A stretch of DNA of 56,374 nucleotides from Chloroflexota bacterium (GTDB taxonomy: Bacteria; Chloroflexota; UBA11872), in assembly GCA_022824865.1 (NCBI GenBank), contig JAJDZD010000036.1:1-56374 (forward strand), given 5' to 3'. The notes under the pieces are model-generated. The model saw only the letters and a list, made by a program, of their open reading frames with translations, ran no database searches and had not been told where the DNA came from. Made by a program: the position numbers and the translations under genes. Every line of letters begins with the position of its first letter. The stretch's first letter is position 1. Shown here in pieces: positions 17,310 to 25,851 of the stretch.

Positions 17310-18752
17310 CTAGAGCGCGTCCTGCACGAAGGTCTCCAGTCGTTCCCGCAACTCGAGCCACCGCTGGTAGTGATCCGCAAACGCAGCCGCGCTCGCTGCG
17401 TCCGGTTCACACCGAACGCCGACCGGCGCCAGCGCTTCCGCCGCGTCCGCCAGGCCGCCAAAGTCGTCCGCCGCCCCGGCCAGCGCCGCACCCCACGCCG
17501 ACGCCGCTAACTTCGGAAACGAGCGCACCTGCGACCCGGTCACGTTCGCCAGGATTCGGCCAACGGCCGGCGCCTCCGCATATCCCCCGGTCAGCCGAAG
17601 CTGCCCTGCGGCCGGCTGTGCCGAATCCAGCGCCAGACGGTTCCCATGAATCGCAAACGCCAGGTCCTCCAGCACCGCCGTTCCGAGCACCGAGGCCGTC
17701 GGCGTTCCCACCACATACGGCACCGGACTCAACATCCCCGCCACGCTCAGACCAGGAGCGCTCCAGTCCATCAGCCGCAGCCCGGACAGCACGAATACAC
17801 CCTCCTCAGCGGCCGCCTGGTCGCCCGTCGCCTCCATCGTGAGTTCGCCCGACGAAAGTTGCGCCCGCAGCCACCCGTAGCCAGTCCCCCCGTCCCCTGC
17901 GTTCGCCTCCGCGACCAGCCCGCCGCCCATCCGCTGCCCCCGCCATACTTGAATATCGGCATCGTGAGTCTCGACAGGCCGCAGTATCGTGGTGCTCCAT
18001 CCCGCCGCCACGCAGTCGTCGTTCGAGGCAGCGCCGCGCGTGGCGAACTCCGCCGCGTGCGAGTCCGGCCAGCCGGCGACAGCCATGCAGTCAGAGTTCA
18101 AGCCAATCTCCGCTCGAACCCTTGCCGGTGACGGAACGCGCACAACCGCCGGAAGCAACGGCTGCGCCCAATTCGGAATCAGCTCGATCGCCCAATCGTC
18201 AGCCGCCAGGTCCCACGCCCCCGTCTCCACGGCCGAGACTTTCGACAGCGCGAGCCCCGCACCCAACCGCCCGGCCACCCACCCCTCCAGCGTCGTGATC
18301 CGCGCGGCGGCCTCGCAGACATCTGGCCGCTCCTCCGCCAGCCAGCGCAGCTTCCCTGGCCAGTGAATCATCGCCGGCGTATGCCCGGTCACGGCGAGCA
18401 CCGGGCGGTCACTCTCCGCTTCAACGCTCGCCCCGGCCAGCGACGCCCGCACATCGTCATTGCCCGACGCAAACAGCACCTTTTCCGTCGTGTCCGTCAC
18501 GATCAGGCTATGCCGGCACGCCGCCACACCAACAGCCGCGGCCAGTTGCCCCGCGCTTACCTCGCCCAGCACATCCAGGCATGTTCGCCAGATACTCTCC
18601 AGGTCCAGCTGGCGTTCGAAATCCACCAACGCCATCGGCGCCCGCGCTCGTCCGCGCCTGGCGGCGCGCGTTTGCCGGCCCTCCGCGGTCACGGACACCG
18701 CTCGAATCCCCGATGACCCAATATCCAGCCCCACGTACACGCGCTCAGCCAC
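17310..18752 (-). CDS. FGGY-family carbohydrate kinase
   Basis: A 480-residue kinase of the ASKHA fold. The N-terminal phosphate-1 loop is YVGLDIGSSGIRAVSV. VGVAACRHSLIVTD and the segment VTGHTPAMIHWPGKLRW follow, and the second half carries GYGWLRAQL and the adenosine-site-like LRLTGGYAEAP. FGGY kinases phosphorylate ketoses, polyols or their acids. The gene overlaps the upstream dehydrogenase by 8 bases and abuts the aldolase, giving the classical oxidise-phosphorylate-cleave order. It is distinct enough that xylulose, ribulose or erythrulose cannot be picked. Confidence 0.85.
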   Translation of the reverse strand: MAERVYVGLDIGSSGIRAVSVTAEGRQTRAARRGRARAPMALVDFERQLDLESIWRTCLDVLGEVSAGQLAAAVGVAACRHSLIVTDTTEKVLFASGNDDVRASLAGASVEAESDRPVLAVTGHTPAMIHWPGKLRWLAEERPDVCEAAARITTLEGWVAGRLGAGLALSKVSAVETGAWDLAADDWAIELIPNWAQPLLPAVVRVPSPARVRAEIGLNSDCMAVAGWPDSHAAEFATRGAASNDDCVAAGWSTTILRPVETHDADIQVWRGQRMGGGLVAEANAGDGGTGYGWLRAQLSSGELTMEATGDQAAAEEGVFVLSGLRLMDWSAPGLSVAGMLSPVPYVVGTPTASVLGTAVLEDLAFAIHGNRLALDSAQPAAGQLRLTGGYAEAPAVGRILANVTGSQVRSFPKLAASAWGAALAGAADDFGGLADAAEALAPVGVRCEPDAASAAAFADHYQRWLELRERLETFVQDAL

Positions 18753-19764
18753 GTCGATCCAATACCTCCGGATTCACAATCCGCTCGGGCCGAGCACCGT
18801 CAAGAAATGCCACGAAGTCGTCGACCACCATTGCGGAATACCGCTGAACCGTCGCGTCCGTCGCCCCACCAATATGCGGCAGCAACAGCAGGTTCGGCGC
18901 GCCCAGCAAGGGACTGTCAGGACGGATCGGGTGCGTATCGAACACGTCAAACGCGGCCCCGGCCAGGTGCCCGGAGCGCAGTGACGCGGCAACATCGTCC
19001 TCCCGTACCACCCCTTCACCCGTGGTCACCACCAGCCTCGCGCCCGGCCGCATCCGGGCCAGCGCCTCCGCGTCGATCATTCCCCTCGTGGAATCCTGCG
19101 ATGGGCAGTGCACCGCTAGCATCGTGGAGGCCGCCAGCAGGTCGCGAAACGAAGCTGGCTCGCACCCTGCCGCCCGAATCTGCTCGTCGTTCAGAGCCGG
19201 GTCGGTCGCCAGCACCCGCGCCCCGAAGGCTCCGGCCAGCCGCGCCGTCTCGCATCCAATCCGCCCCAATCCGACTATTCCCACGACCTGCCGGCCCAAT
19301 TCCGAACCTCGCATGTCCACGTATGCTGTCACCGGATCCTGCCAGCGACGCTCCGCTACGTAGGCTGCCGCTCGCGGAACGTCCCGCAGCAGCGCCAGCA
19401 TCATGGCAATCGTCAGCTCCGCTACCGCTTCGGCATTCCGACCTGGCGTATGCGTCACCACCACGCCAGCACGCGTGGCGGCCTGGATATCCACGTGCCC
19501 TGGGTCCCCGCGGCAGATCCCCACGAACCCCAGTGCTGGAACCGCCGCAAAGGTCTCCGCCACAACGAAATCCGCCTCGACAAACAGCCCCAACACGCGC
19601 TTCGCGTTCAGTTCCGCGTTCAGATCGTCGGGATCCACCAGCTCCAGCGTCTCTGTCCACGGCCTGACCTCAACATCGGCATGCGCTTCGAGTCGCCGCA
19701 ATTCGTCGGCGTCCAGTTCAACCAGGCTCAAGACACCAGGCCTGCCCACGGTCGCTCTCGTCAT
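18745..19764 (-). CDS. D-isomer-specific 2-hydroxyacid dehydrogenase (phosphoglycerate dehydrogenase-like)
   Basis: A 339-residue protein of the formate/glycerate dehydrogenase superfamily. The NAD site is VVGIVGLGRIGCETARLAG, preceded by the family segment GRNAEAVAELTIAMMLALLR. The catalytic arginine, glutamate and histidine fall in the expected LAVHCPSQDST..., FDVFDTHPIRPDSPL and LLLLPHIGGAT segments. It heads the sugar module on the leftward strand and overlaps the kinase start. It could oxidise a sugar acid to a 2-keto acid before phosphorylation. It lacks the C-terminal ACT domain of long serine-pathway PGDH, which supports a catabolic role. Confidence 0.87.
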   Translation of the reverse strand: MTRATVGRPGVLSLVELDADELRRLEAHADVEVRPWTETLELVDPDDLNAELNAKRVLGLFVEADFVVAETFAAVPALGFVGICRGDPGHVDIQAATRAGVVVTHTPGRNAEAVAELTIAMMLALLRDVPRAAAYVAERRWQDPVTAYVDMRGSELGRQVVGIVGLGRIGCETARLAGAFGARVLATDPALNDEQIRAAGCEPASFRDLLAASTMLAVHCPSQDSTRGMIDAEALARMRPGARLVVTTGEGVVREDDVAASLRSGHLAGAAFDVFDTHPIRPDSPLLGAPNLLLLPHIGGATDATVQRYSAMVVDDFVAFLDGARPERIVNPEVLDRRG

Positions 19765-19791
19765 TCCAACGCGCGCCGACGCTGGCTGGCG

Positions 19792-20673
19792 CTAGGGCAC
19801 ATATCCCCAGCGAGCTTCGGCCTCGTCGGCGGCCTCCACGGCCTCCGCCAGCGCCTTGGCGCTCGCCAGCGCGGCATCCGGCGGCGCGGCACCCACCAGC
19901 ACATGCACCTCGGCCACCTCCTGGCTCAGCGCACGAACCCGTGCCACCCAGGGCGCCAGGCCGCCCACGCCGTAGTCGTAGGCCACAGGCTCCACCGGCG
20001 CCTGCACAGTCCGCGCCCATCCATCCGCGTTTTGCCCGTGCAACCGAACCACCGCCAGATTGTCCACGGTCGTCATTTCAAACGGCGGATACCACTCGTC
20101 GGTCTCCGAAGGCAGGTCCACGACGACCGTCCCGATCTCAAGCTCGATCAGCGTCTCCAACGTCGCTTCCTGGTTCACCGGAACCTGCCACGTCGGATGC
20201 CGAAACTCTGCCGCCAGCGGCAATTCCGGAAGCTCGTCACGAACCCGTCCCAAGTACTCCCGTCCCGCGCTTCCCGCCTCGAACCACGGCGGAAACTGAA
20301 GGATCACCGCGCCCAGCCGCCCCGCAGCCCGCAATGGCTCAAGGGATTCCCGCAGGTCCCCGAATAGCACGTCCGGCGGCTCCACGGCGATTTCTGTCCA
20401 GGGCTTCTTCCGACGCGGATCCGCCCCCGGCCGCCGCTGGTATAGCGTCAGCCCCCCAAACGCCACGACGTCGAACTTGAAGCCGTCCGGTGTCTGGTCG
20501 ACCCACTCCCGCACCCGCTCCGGCTTCGGGATCCCGCTGAACACATTCTCGGCTTCGACCACCGACGCGTGTTGGGCGTAGACGCCCAGCATTTCATTCG
20601 GACGCGTGCGGGGCGGGTAAATCTCCTTCAGCCGCTGCCAGCCCCGGGTGCCGTATCGGCGGACCGCAGTCAC
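19792..20673 (-). CDS. DUF72-family protein
   Basis: A 293-residue TIM-barrel-like protein. Family signatures are the opening RYGTRGWQ, the tyrosine/glutamate segment GVYAQHASVVEAENVF, LGAVILQFPPWF, LAAEFRHPTW and VVRLHGQNADGW. DUF72 (YecE-like) proteins are widespread and their biochemical role is not settled. The start overlaps the 2TM gene stop by 4 bases, and the stop is 27 bases from the dehydrogenase start, so it may be co-transcribed with both. Confidence 0.87.
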   Translation of the reverse strand: MTAVRRYGTRGWQRLKEIYPPRTRPNEMLGVYAQHASVVEAENVFSGIPKPERVREWVDQTPDGFKFDVVAFGGLTLYQRRPGADPRRKKPWTEIAVEPPDVLFGDLRESLEPLRAAGRLGAVILQFPPWFEAGSAGREYLGRVRDELPELPLAAEFRHPTWQVPVNQEATLETLIELEIGTVVVDLPSETDEWYPPFEMTTVDNLAVVRLHGQNADGWARTVQAPVEPVAYDYGVGGLAPWVARVRALSQEVAEVHVLVGAAPPDAALASAKALAEAVEAADEAEARWGYVP

Positions 20674-21002
20674 CCCGTCGTCCCGGCGTCGTCGCCGCTG
20701 GCTCCACGTCGTGTCGACATCCGGTCGATCTCACGTTCGTATTCGCGGTCGCGCCAGCGTTCCACGGCACGCATCCCTGGTCCGAAGAGCACGGCGACGT
20801 GCGCCGCCAGGGCGATCAGCCAGAACAACATGGGCCAGAAGAACCACAGACTCTCCGGCGTCGTGACCAGATTCAGCACCAGCAGGAGCAACCCGATCGC
20901 CAGATAGACGCCAATGTGGACCGCAAATCCGATCCGCGCGCGTACCCGTTCCGTCGCGCGTCGAAAGGCAACGTCCTCGTCAGCGGTTGAAAGGTCGGCC
21001 AT
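20670..21002 (-). CDS. 2TM-domain membrane protein, hypothetical
   Basis: A 110-residue protein with two hydrophobic helices, about residues 25-46 (FAVHIGVYLAIGLLLLVLNL) and 52-75 (WFFWPMLFWLIALAAHVAVL), flanked by charged segments. The C-terminus is basic (RWRDREYEREIDR). This layout matches the small bacterial 2TM domain family, sometimes attached to sensor kinases and here free-standing. The function is unknown. It overlaps the DUF72 start and follows selA after 74 bases. Confidence 0.72.
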   Translation of the reverse strand: MADLSTADEDVAFRRATERVRARIGFAVHIGVYLAIGLLLLVLNLVTTPESLWFFWPMLFWLIALAAHVAVLFGPGMRAVERWRDREYEREIDRMSTRRGASGDDAGTTG

Positions 21003-21076
21003 CTACGCGGCCCTGGCGCACGGACGCTCAGATTCTAGCCTTCACCTCACCACCACTCTCGCCGCCGGGGCGGCGG

Positions 21077-22444
21077 TCAGAGCGCCCGCAGCGTCTCTCG
21101 CAAGGTGACTTCGTCCCTGGGCAATACCGTCCGCATGTCCAGACGCAGTCCGTCCGCCTGAATTCGTCCAATCACCGGTCGAGGAGCCGCGCGCAGTCGC
21201 CCGGCCAGCGCGTCAATGCCACCGTGCGGATTCTTCAGCTCAACCGCCACACTTGAAAGCGTCTGTCCCGGCAACGACCCGCCGCCCACCGCCGCGCTGG
21301 AATCCACCAGCCGTACCCCCGCCGTGCCATCCATCACCCGTTCGCCCCGCTCCCGCAACTCGTCCAGCCCGGCCGCGATCATCTGCCAAACCGGGATTGT
21401 CGCCAGCGCCTCGTCTCGCAGGTAATGCACCAGGGTCGCCCGCAGCCCCGCAATCGTCATCTTGTCCGGCCGCAGCGCCCGCGCCAGCGGCCGCCGCGCA
21501 ATTGGCTCGACTACGTCCGACGACCCCACAACCACCCCGGCCTGTGGCCCTCCCAGCAGCTTGTCGCCTGAGAACGTCACTAAGTCCGCCCCCGCTTCCA
21601 GGGCCTCCCCGATCAGCGGTTCCCGCGCAAGCCCATACGCCGTCGTGTCCAGCAGAGCGCCCGACCCCAGGTCGTTGATCAACAGTAGGCCACGCTGGCG
21701 CGCCAGGCTGGCCAGCTCGGCGGGGTCCGGCGACTCCGTAAAGCCCACCTGCGCAAAGTTGCTCGGATGCACCCGCAAGATCGCAACCGTATCGTCGGTC
21801 ACCGCCCGCGCGTAGTCCTCTACCCGCGTCCGGTTCGTCGTTCCCACATCCCGCAGCCGCGCTCCGCTCGCTTGCAGGATGTCCGGAATCCGAAATCCAC
21901 CCCCAATCTCTATCGACTCCCCCCGCGCCACCAGCACCTCGCGGCCGCGCGCATGCGCTTCCAGCGCCAGGAACACCGCCGCCGCGTTGTTATTCAGCAC
22001 CAGCGCCGCCTCGGCCCCCGTGACCTCGCGAACCACGTCCGAGATGTGGTTTGAACGCGAACCCCGCTGGCCCGTCCCCAAGTCATACTCCAGATCGCTA
22101 TAGCCGCCAGCCGCCGCGTGCACGGCCTCCAAAGCCTGATCGCTCAGCGGCGCACGTCCCAGGTTGGTGTGAACGATCACGCCTGTGGCGTTGATCACGG
22201 GCTGCGGCGCCTCCTGGAGCACCAGCCGGGCTCGCAGCGCCCCCGCCCGCGCAATTGCGTCCGCGTTCGACGCCGGATGCCCGTGCGCCACGGCTTTCCG
22301 TATCAAGTCGATCTCGGCGCGCGCGGCCCGCACCGCCATCCGCGCCGGCACGTCCGGCGCCAGCCGCTCAATCGCCTGTGCCACGACCTCCACCGAGGGG
22401 ATCGACCGGAAATTCGCCCTCGCGTCGCTCACCTCACGCTCCAA
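21077..22444 (-). CDS. selA: L-seryl-tRNA(Sec) selenium transferase
   Basis: A 455-residue fold-type I PLP enzyme that converts seryl-tRNA(Sec) to selenocysteinyl-tRNA using selenophosphate. The N-terminal tRNA-binding domain starts RSIPSVEVV. VINATGVIVHTNLGRAPL, YSDLEYDLGTGQRGSR and LVLNNNAAAVF are typical family segments, and the PLP lysine is K295 in FSGDKLLGGPQAG. Length is normal. Its start overlaps the apgM stop by 11 bases. No selB, selD or tRNA-Sec was seen nearby, so the partners must lie elsewhere if Sec is used. Confidence 0.93.
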   Translation of the reverse strand: MEREVSDARANFRSIPSVEVVAQAIERLAPDVPARMAVRAARAEIDLIRKAVAHGHPASNADAIARAGALRARLVLQEAPQPVINATGVIVHTNLGRAPLSDQALEAVHAAAGGYSDLEYDLGTGQRGSRSNHISDVVREVTGAEAALVLNNNAAAVFLALEAHARGREVLVARGESIEIGGGFRIPDILQASGARLRDVGTTNRTRVEDYARAVTDDTVAILRVHPSNFAQVGFTESPDPAELASLARQRGLLLINDLGSGALLDTTAYGLAREPLIGEALEAGADLVTFSGDKLLGGPQAGVVVGSSDVVEPIARRPLARALRPDKMTIAGLRATLVHYLRDEALATIPVWQMIAAGLDELRERGERVMDGTAGVRLVDSSAAVGGGSLPGQTLSSVAVELKNPHGGIDALAGRLRAAPRPVIGRIQADGLRLDMRTVLPRDEVTLRETLRAL

Positions 22445-23639
22445 ACTTCTGCAGCCGCCCGCCGTGCGCCAGCATCAGCGCCATGATCGATTGCGCCGGA
22501 AAAACCCCCAGCGCTCCCTGCCCGCACGACCGCTCGCCAAAGCTCTCGACCGTGTCTGGCAGCACATTTTCGCCCCAGATCAGGCACGGCACCGGGTGCC
22601 ACGAGTGCTGCCGCAGCCGCGAAGGCGTCGAGTGGTCGCCCGTCACCACCAGCACGTTCGGCCCAAGGTCTCGCAGCGCCGGCAACCGCCGGTCCATCTC
22701 CTCGATCGCCGCCGACTTCGCGTCAAAGTCCCCGTCCTCGCCCCGCGCGTCCGGTGCCTTGTGATGCACGAAAAAGTAGTCATGGTCGTCCCACACCGCC
22801 GCTAGCGCCGCCATCTGCTCGTCGACCGACTTCAACCCGTCAACAACCGCCATCCCCGCCACGCGCGCCAGACCCTTGTACATTGGATACGTCGCCAGGC
22901 AAACCGCCTGCAGTCCATACAGCGATTTCAGGCTGTCCAGTTCCGGCAGCCCGGCGTATCCCCGCATCAGCACAAAGTTCGCCGGGGATTCGCTCCCGAT
23001 GCAATTGCCCACCGCCTCGCTAACCAGCCGCAGCACCGCGCTCGTGTGTTGGGCAGTCGCACTCAGCGGTTCCGGTTCGAGCGGCGGTACGCCAACCGTC
23101 TGCGGGTCGGTCTCCTCGACCGCCGGCGATAGATACGCGCCGCGAATGATCAGCACCGCCCGGTGCTGCGACTCCGTGGTGAACTCCAGTTCCACTCCCG
23201 GAACCTCTATCCCATTTAGCCTCGAAACCAGCGCCTGATTCAGACGCGTATCTATCCGCCCCGCCCTGCGGTCAACCACGATTCCCCGGTCATCCAGCGT
23301 GCAGAAGTTCAGCCGTACGCCAAGGTCACCCGGGTCAAGTCGCAGGCCGAGTCCTAGCGCGGACAGCGCGCCGCGCCCGATGTTCGAAGCCACCGGGTCG
23401 TATCCGAACAGCGCCAGGTGCCCCGGACCGCTTCCCGGCGTAATTCCCAACCCAATTGGTTGACTGAGCCCCGCCTGCCCCTCCGCGGCCAGCCGGTCCA
23501 GGTTTGGCGTGCTGGCAGCTTCCAATTCAGTCGGCCCGCCCGGCTCGCGCGGCAGACCGCCCAGTCCGTCCAGCACCAGCAGCACAAGCTTCGTCGGAGC
23601 CGGCTGCGCGAGCGACTGCAGAAGTGCGAGGTCAGCCAA
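22434..23639 (-). CDS. apgM: 2,3-bisphosphoglycerate-independent phosphoglycerate mutase, archaeal (ApgM) type
   Basis: A 401-residue alkaline-phosphatase-superfamily enzyme that interconverts 3- and 2-phosphoglycerate in glycolysis. Metal-binding and catalytic elements are LVLLVLDGLGG, the serine in ASTPNLDRLAAEG, GITPGSGPGHLALFGYDP, YFFVHHKAPDARGEDGD and VVTGDHSTPS with HSWHPVP. The frame opens at ATG 23672. The family normally begins about 14 residues before the first aspartate strand, which fits TTG 23639 (product reading M-A-D-L-A-L-L); I prefer that. It is divergent from mnmA and translationally linked to selA. Confidence 0.92.
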   Translation of the reverse strand: MADLALLQSLAQPAPTKLVLLVLDGLGGLPREPGGPTELEAASTPNLDRLAAEGQAGLSQPIGLGITPGSGPGHLALFGYDPVASNIGRGALSALGLGLRLDPGDLGVRLNFCTLDDRGIVVDRRAGRIDTRLNQALVSRLNGIEVPGVELEFTTESQHRAVLIIRGAYLSPAVEETDPQTVGVPPLEPEPLSATAQHTSAVLRLVSEAVGNCIGSESPANFVLMRGYAGLPELDSLKSLYGLQAVCLATYPMYKGLARVAGMAVVDGLKSVDEQMAALAAVWDDHDYFFVHHKAPDARGEDGDFDAKSAAIEEMDRRLPALRDLGPNVLVVTGDHSTPSRLRQHSWHPVPCLIWGENVLPDTVESFGERSCGQGALGVFPAQSIMALMLAHGGRLQKFGA

Positions 23640-23787
23640 GGGAAACCACGTCGGGAAACACCGTCCCCACATTATCTGGCTGCCCCTTCGCCGTCGCGAC
23701 CGTCACGGAGCTCGGAAACAATCGCCACGCTCGATCCCGCCCCTCGGTGCTAGCCTCATCCGAATTGGTCCACCTCCGTATCCATCC

Positions 23788-24870
23788 ATGCCGACCCGAG
23801 TCCTTGTTGCCATGAGCGGCGGTGTCGACAGCTCCGTCGCTGCCGCCCTGCTCGCCCGCGACGGCTACGACGTCGTAGGCGTCACCTTCAACCAGTGGCC
23901 GGCCGATCTCATGGCCCGCTCCACCGGCAACGGCTGCTGCACGCCGGACACCATTGACGACGCCCGCCGCGTCTGCGCCATCCTGGGCGTCCCGCACTAC
24001 GTCGTCGACTACCGGCGCGAATTCGAAGCCGCAGTCATCGAACCTTGGATCAAGGCCTACCTCAACGGCCAGACCCCCAACCCCTGCGTCATGTGCAACC
24101 GCACCGTCCGCTTCGGGTCCTTCCTGACCAAGGCCGACGAACTCGGCGCCGACTACATCGCCACCGGCCACTACGCACGCATCGAAACCGACCGATCCAC
24201 CGAACGCCGCCGACTCCTCACGGCCAGGGACCACGCAAAGGACCAGTCCTACGTTCTTCACGTCCTCGGCCAGCGCCAGCTGGCTCGCATCCTCTTTCCG
24301 CTCGGCAACCTGACCAAGCGTGAAGTCCGCCGGCTCGCAGCCGACTTCAACCTGCCCGTTGCCCTGAAGGCCGACAGCCAGGAAATCTGTTTCGTGCCTG
24401 ACAACAACCACGCGGCCTATGTCCGCAACCACGGAACCACCGGCCCGGGCGAGATCGTCGATACCTCGGGAACAGTCCTCGGCCGGCACGACGGCCTCGA
24501 AGTCTTCACCCCCGGCCAGCGCCGTGGACTCAACCTCGGTGGCGGCTCGTCGCGTCGCTATGTTGTGGATCTTGATGCCGCGGCCAATCGCGTCATCATC
24601 GGCTCCAATGCCGAGGCCGCCGCCAGCCAGATTGACGTGGACAACGTGAACTGGGTATCCAGCACACCGCCCCCGGCGCCTTGTCGCGTCGGGGTTCGCA
24701 CCCGCTACCGCATGCCGTTGGCCGACGCCACGATCGTCATTGCCGCCAGCGGAGTTACCGTGGAGTTCCACGAGCCGACCTGGGCGCCTGCCCCTGGCCA
24801 GTCGGCCGTGTTCTATGACGGCGATGAAGTGCTTGGCGGTGGAACAATCGCCGCCGTAACGGCTCGATGA
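23788..24870 (+). CDS. mnmA: tRNA-specific 2-thiouridylase MnmA
   Basis: A 360-residue enzyme that adds sulfur to U34 of Lys, Glu and Gln tRNAs. The PP-loop is VLVAMSGGVDSSVAAALL. The first catalytic cysteine lies in TPNPCVMCNRTVRFG, and the second in KADSQEICFVPD. The insert TGHYARIE and the C-terminal beta-barrel (FTPGQRRGLNLGG... to PGQSAVFYDGD) are complete. The frame is open 93 codons upstream, but ATG 23788 gives the canonical start. Its stop overlaps the small zinc-ribbon gene by 4 bases. An upstream gap of 148 bases separates it from the divergent apgM. Confidence 0.95.
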   Translation: MPTRVLVAMSGGVDSSVAAALLARDGYDVVGVTFNQWPADLMARSTGNGCCTPDTIDDARRVCAILGVPHYVVDYRREFEAAVIEPWIKAYLNGQTPNPCVMCNRTVRFGSFLTKADELGADYIATGHYARIETDRSTERRRLLTARDHAKDQSYVLHVLGQRQLARILFPLGNLTKREVRRLAADFNLPVALKADSQEICFVPDNNHAAYVRNHGTTGPGEIVDTSGTVLGRHDGLEVFTPGQRRGLNLGGGSSRRYVVDLDAAANRVIIGSNAEAAASQIDVDNVNWVSSTPPPAPCRVGVRTRYRMPLADATIVIAASGVTVEFHEPTWAPAPGQSAVFYDGDEVLGGGTIAAVTAR

Positions 24871-25202
24871 GCGCCAATCCGTTGGCCGGCCTGGACGCCT
24901 ACTGCCCACGCTGTTTCCGCCTGGTCTACAGCCAGGTGGTCTTTTGCCAGTTCTGCGGTCAGTTCATCCACCAGAACGCCCCGGCCGACTCTCGCCCGTG
25001 GGACTCCCGCCCGCCGGAGGTACCGGCGGGCGCGCCTGTCGAGACGCCCGACGCTCCAAACATTGACCTTCCGGAAGATGCGTTGCCCTACGGAGTCGCG
25101 GGTGGCGCGGCCGATGACGAAGCGCCCGCCAAAGTCACCGACGCGCAGCCGCCCAATGCCTCCGATGTGCCTACCGAGAGAACCGATACCGGATCAGCTT
25201 GA
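24867..25202 (+). CDS. Zinc-ribbon protein with acidic tail, hypothetical
   Basis: A 111-residue protein. Two C-x-x-C pairs, YCPRCFR and FCQFCGQF, about 15 residues apart, form a compact zinc ribbon at residues 12-32. The remaining 75 residues are proline/alanine/aspartate-rich and probably disordered. Its ATG overlaps the mnmA stop (ATGA), implying coupled translation. A role near tRNA thiolation is possible but unproven, because generic zinc ribbons of this sort are common in GC-rich genomes. The stop overlaps the convergent glycosyltransferase by 32 bases. Confidence 0.65.
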   Translation: MSANPLAGLDAYCPRCFRLVYSQVVFCQFCGQFIHQNAPADSRPWDSRPPEVPAGAPVETPDAPNIDLPEDALPYGVAGGAADDEAPAKVTDAQPPNASDVPTERTDTGSA

Positions 25203-25851
25203 TCACGGCCTCCGGCCCGTCCACCCACCAACGCAGCTTCTTCTTCTCCTCACGAGCTTCGTAGCTGATCGGAATCTGGGCAATCTGCTCGCCGCGCGAC
25301 ACGAAGGTTGCTGTCAACTCCACTTCCAAATCGAATGAGTTTGCCTGGAGGGTCACGCCCGCCAGCACCTCCCGCCGCCACATCTTGTAGCAAGTCTCCA
25401 TGTCGCGGATGGCTACGCCGTATAGAAAATTCGTCAAGAGCGTGAGCGCCTGATTCCCTGCCCGCAGCAGGAACCGCTGGCTGCTGAAGTCACGGTACCC
25501 GTACACCACGCGCGCTTCGCCGGAGGCAATCAGCGCCAGCATCGGAATGAAGTCATTTGGGTTGTACTCAAGGTCCGCGTCCTGGATCACGATCACGTCG
25601 CCGCTCACCTCGGCCAGCCCCGTCCGTACAGCCGCGCCCTTTCCCTGGTTCACGGGATGGCGCACGACGCGCACGCCTGGAACGTCGGCCTCGGTGATCG
25701 CGTCCAGCGTCCGGTCGGTTGAGCTGTCGTCTACCACGACGATCTCGGTGTCGAGATCTAGGGCGGCTACCCGCTCCAGCACCAACGCGATCGTCTCCGC
25801 CTCGTTGAAGGCGGGAACTATCACACTCAGCCTGATTTGAGACCTCGCCAT
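25171..25851 (-). CDS. Family 2 glycosyltransferase, dolichyl-phosphate mannose synthase-like
   Basis: A 226-residue GT-A protein. SVIVPAFNEAETI begins the nucleotide-binding fold, with the donor aspartate in IVVVDDSSTDRT, the metal-binding motif in VIQDADLEYNP, and RDMETCYKMWRREV in the acceptor region. There are no transmembrane helices. This size and motif set fit synthases that make polyprenyl-phosphate sugars. The gene overlaps the next upstream glycosyltransferase by 25 bases on the same strand, so the two are co-translated. They could supply lipid-linked sugar to a GT-C enzyme such as the one at 9.5 kb. Confidence 0.88.
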   Translation of the reverse strand: MARSQIRLSVIVPAFNEAETIALVLERVAALDLDTEIVVVDDSSTDRTLDAITEADVPGVRVVRHPVNQGKGAAVRTGLAEVSGDVIVIQDADLEYNPNDFIPMLALIASGEARVVYGYRDFSSQRFLLRAGNQALTLLTNFLYGVAIRDMETCYKMWRREVLAGVTLQANSFDLEVELTATFVSRGEQIAQIPISYEAREEKKKLRWWVDGPEAVIKLIRYRFSR

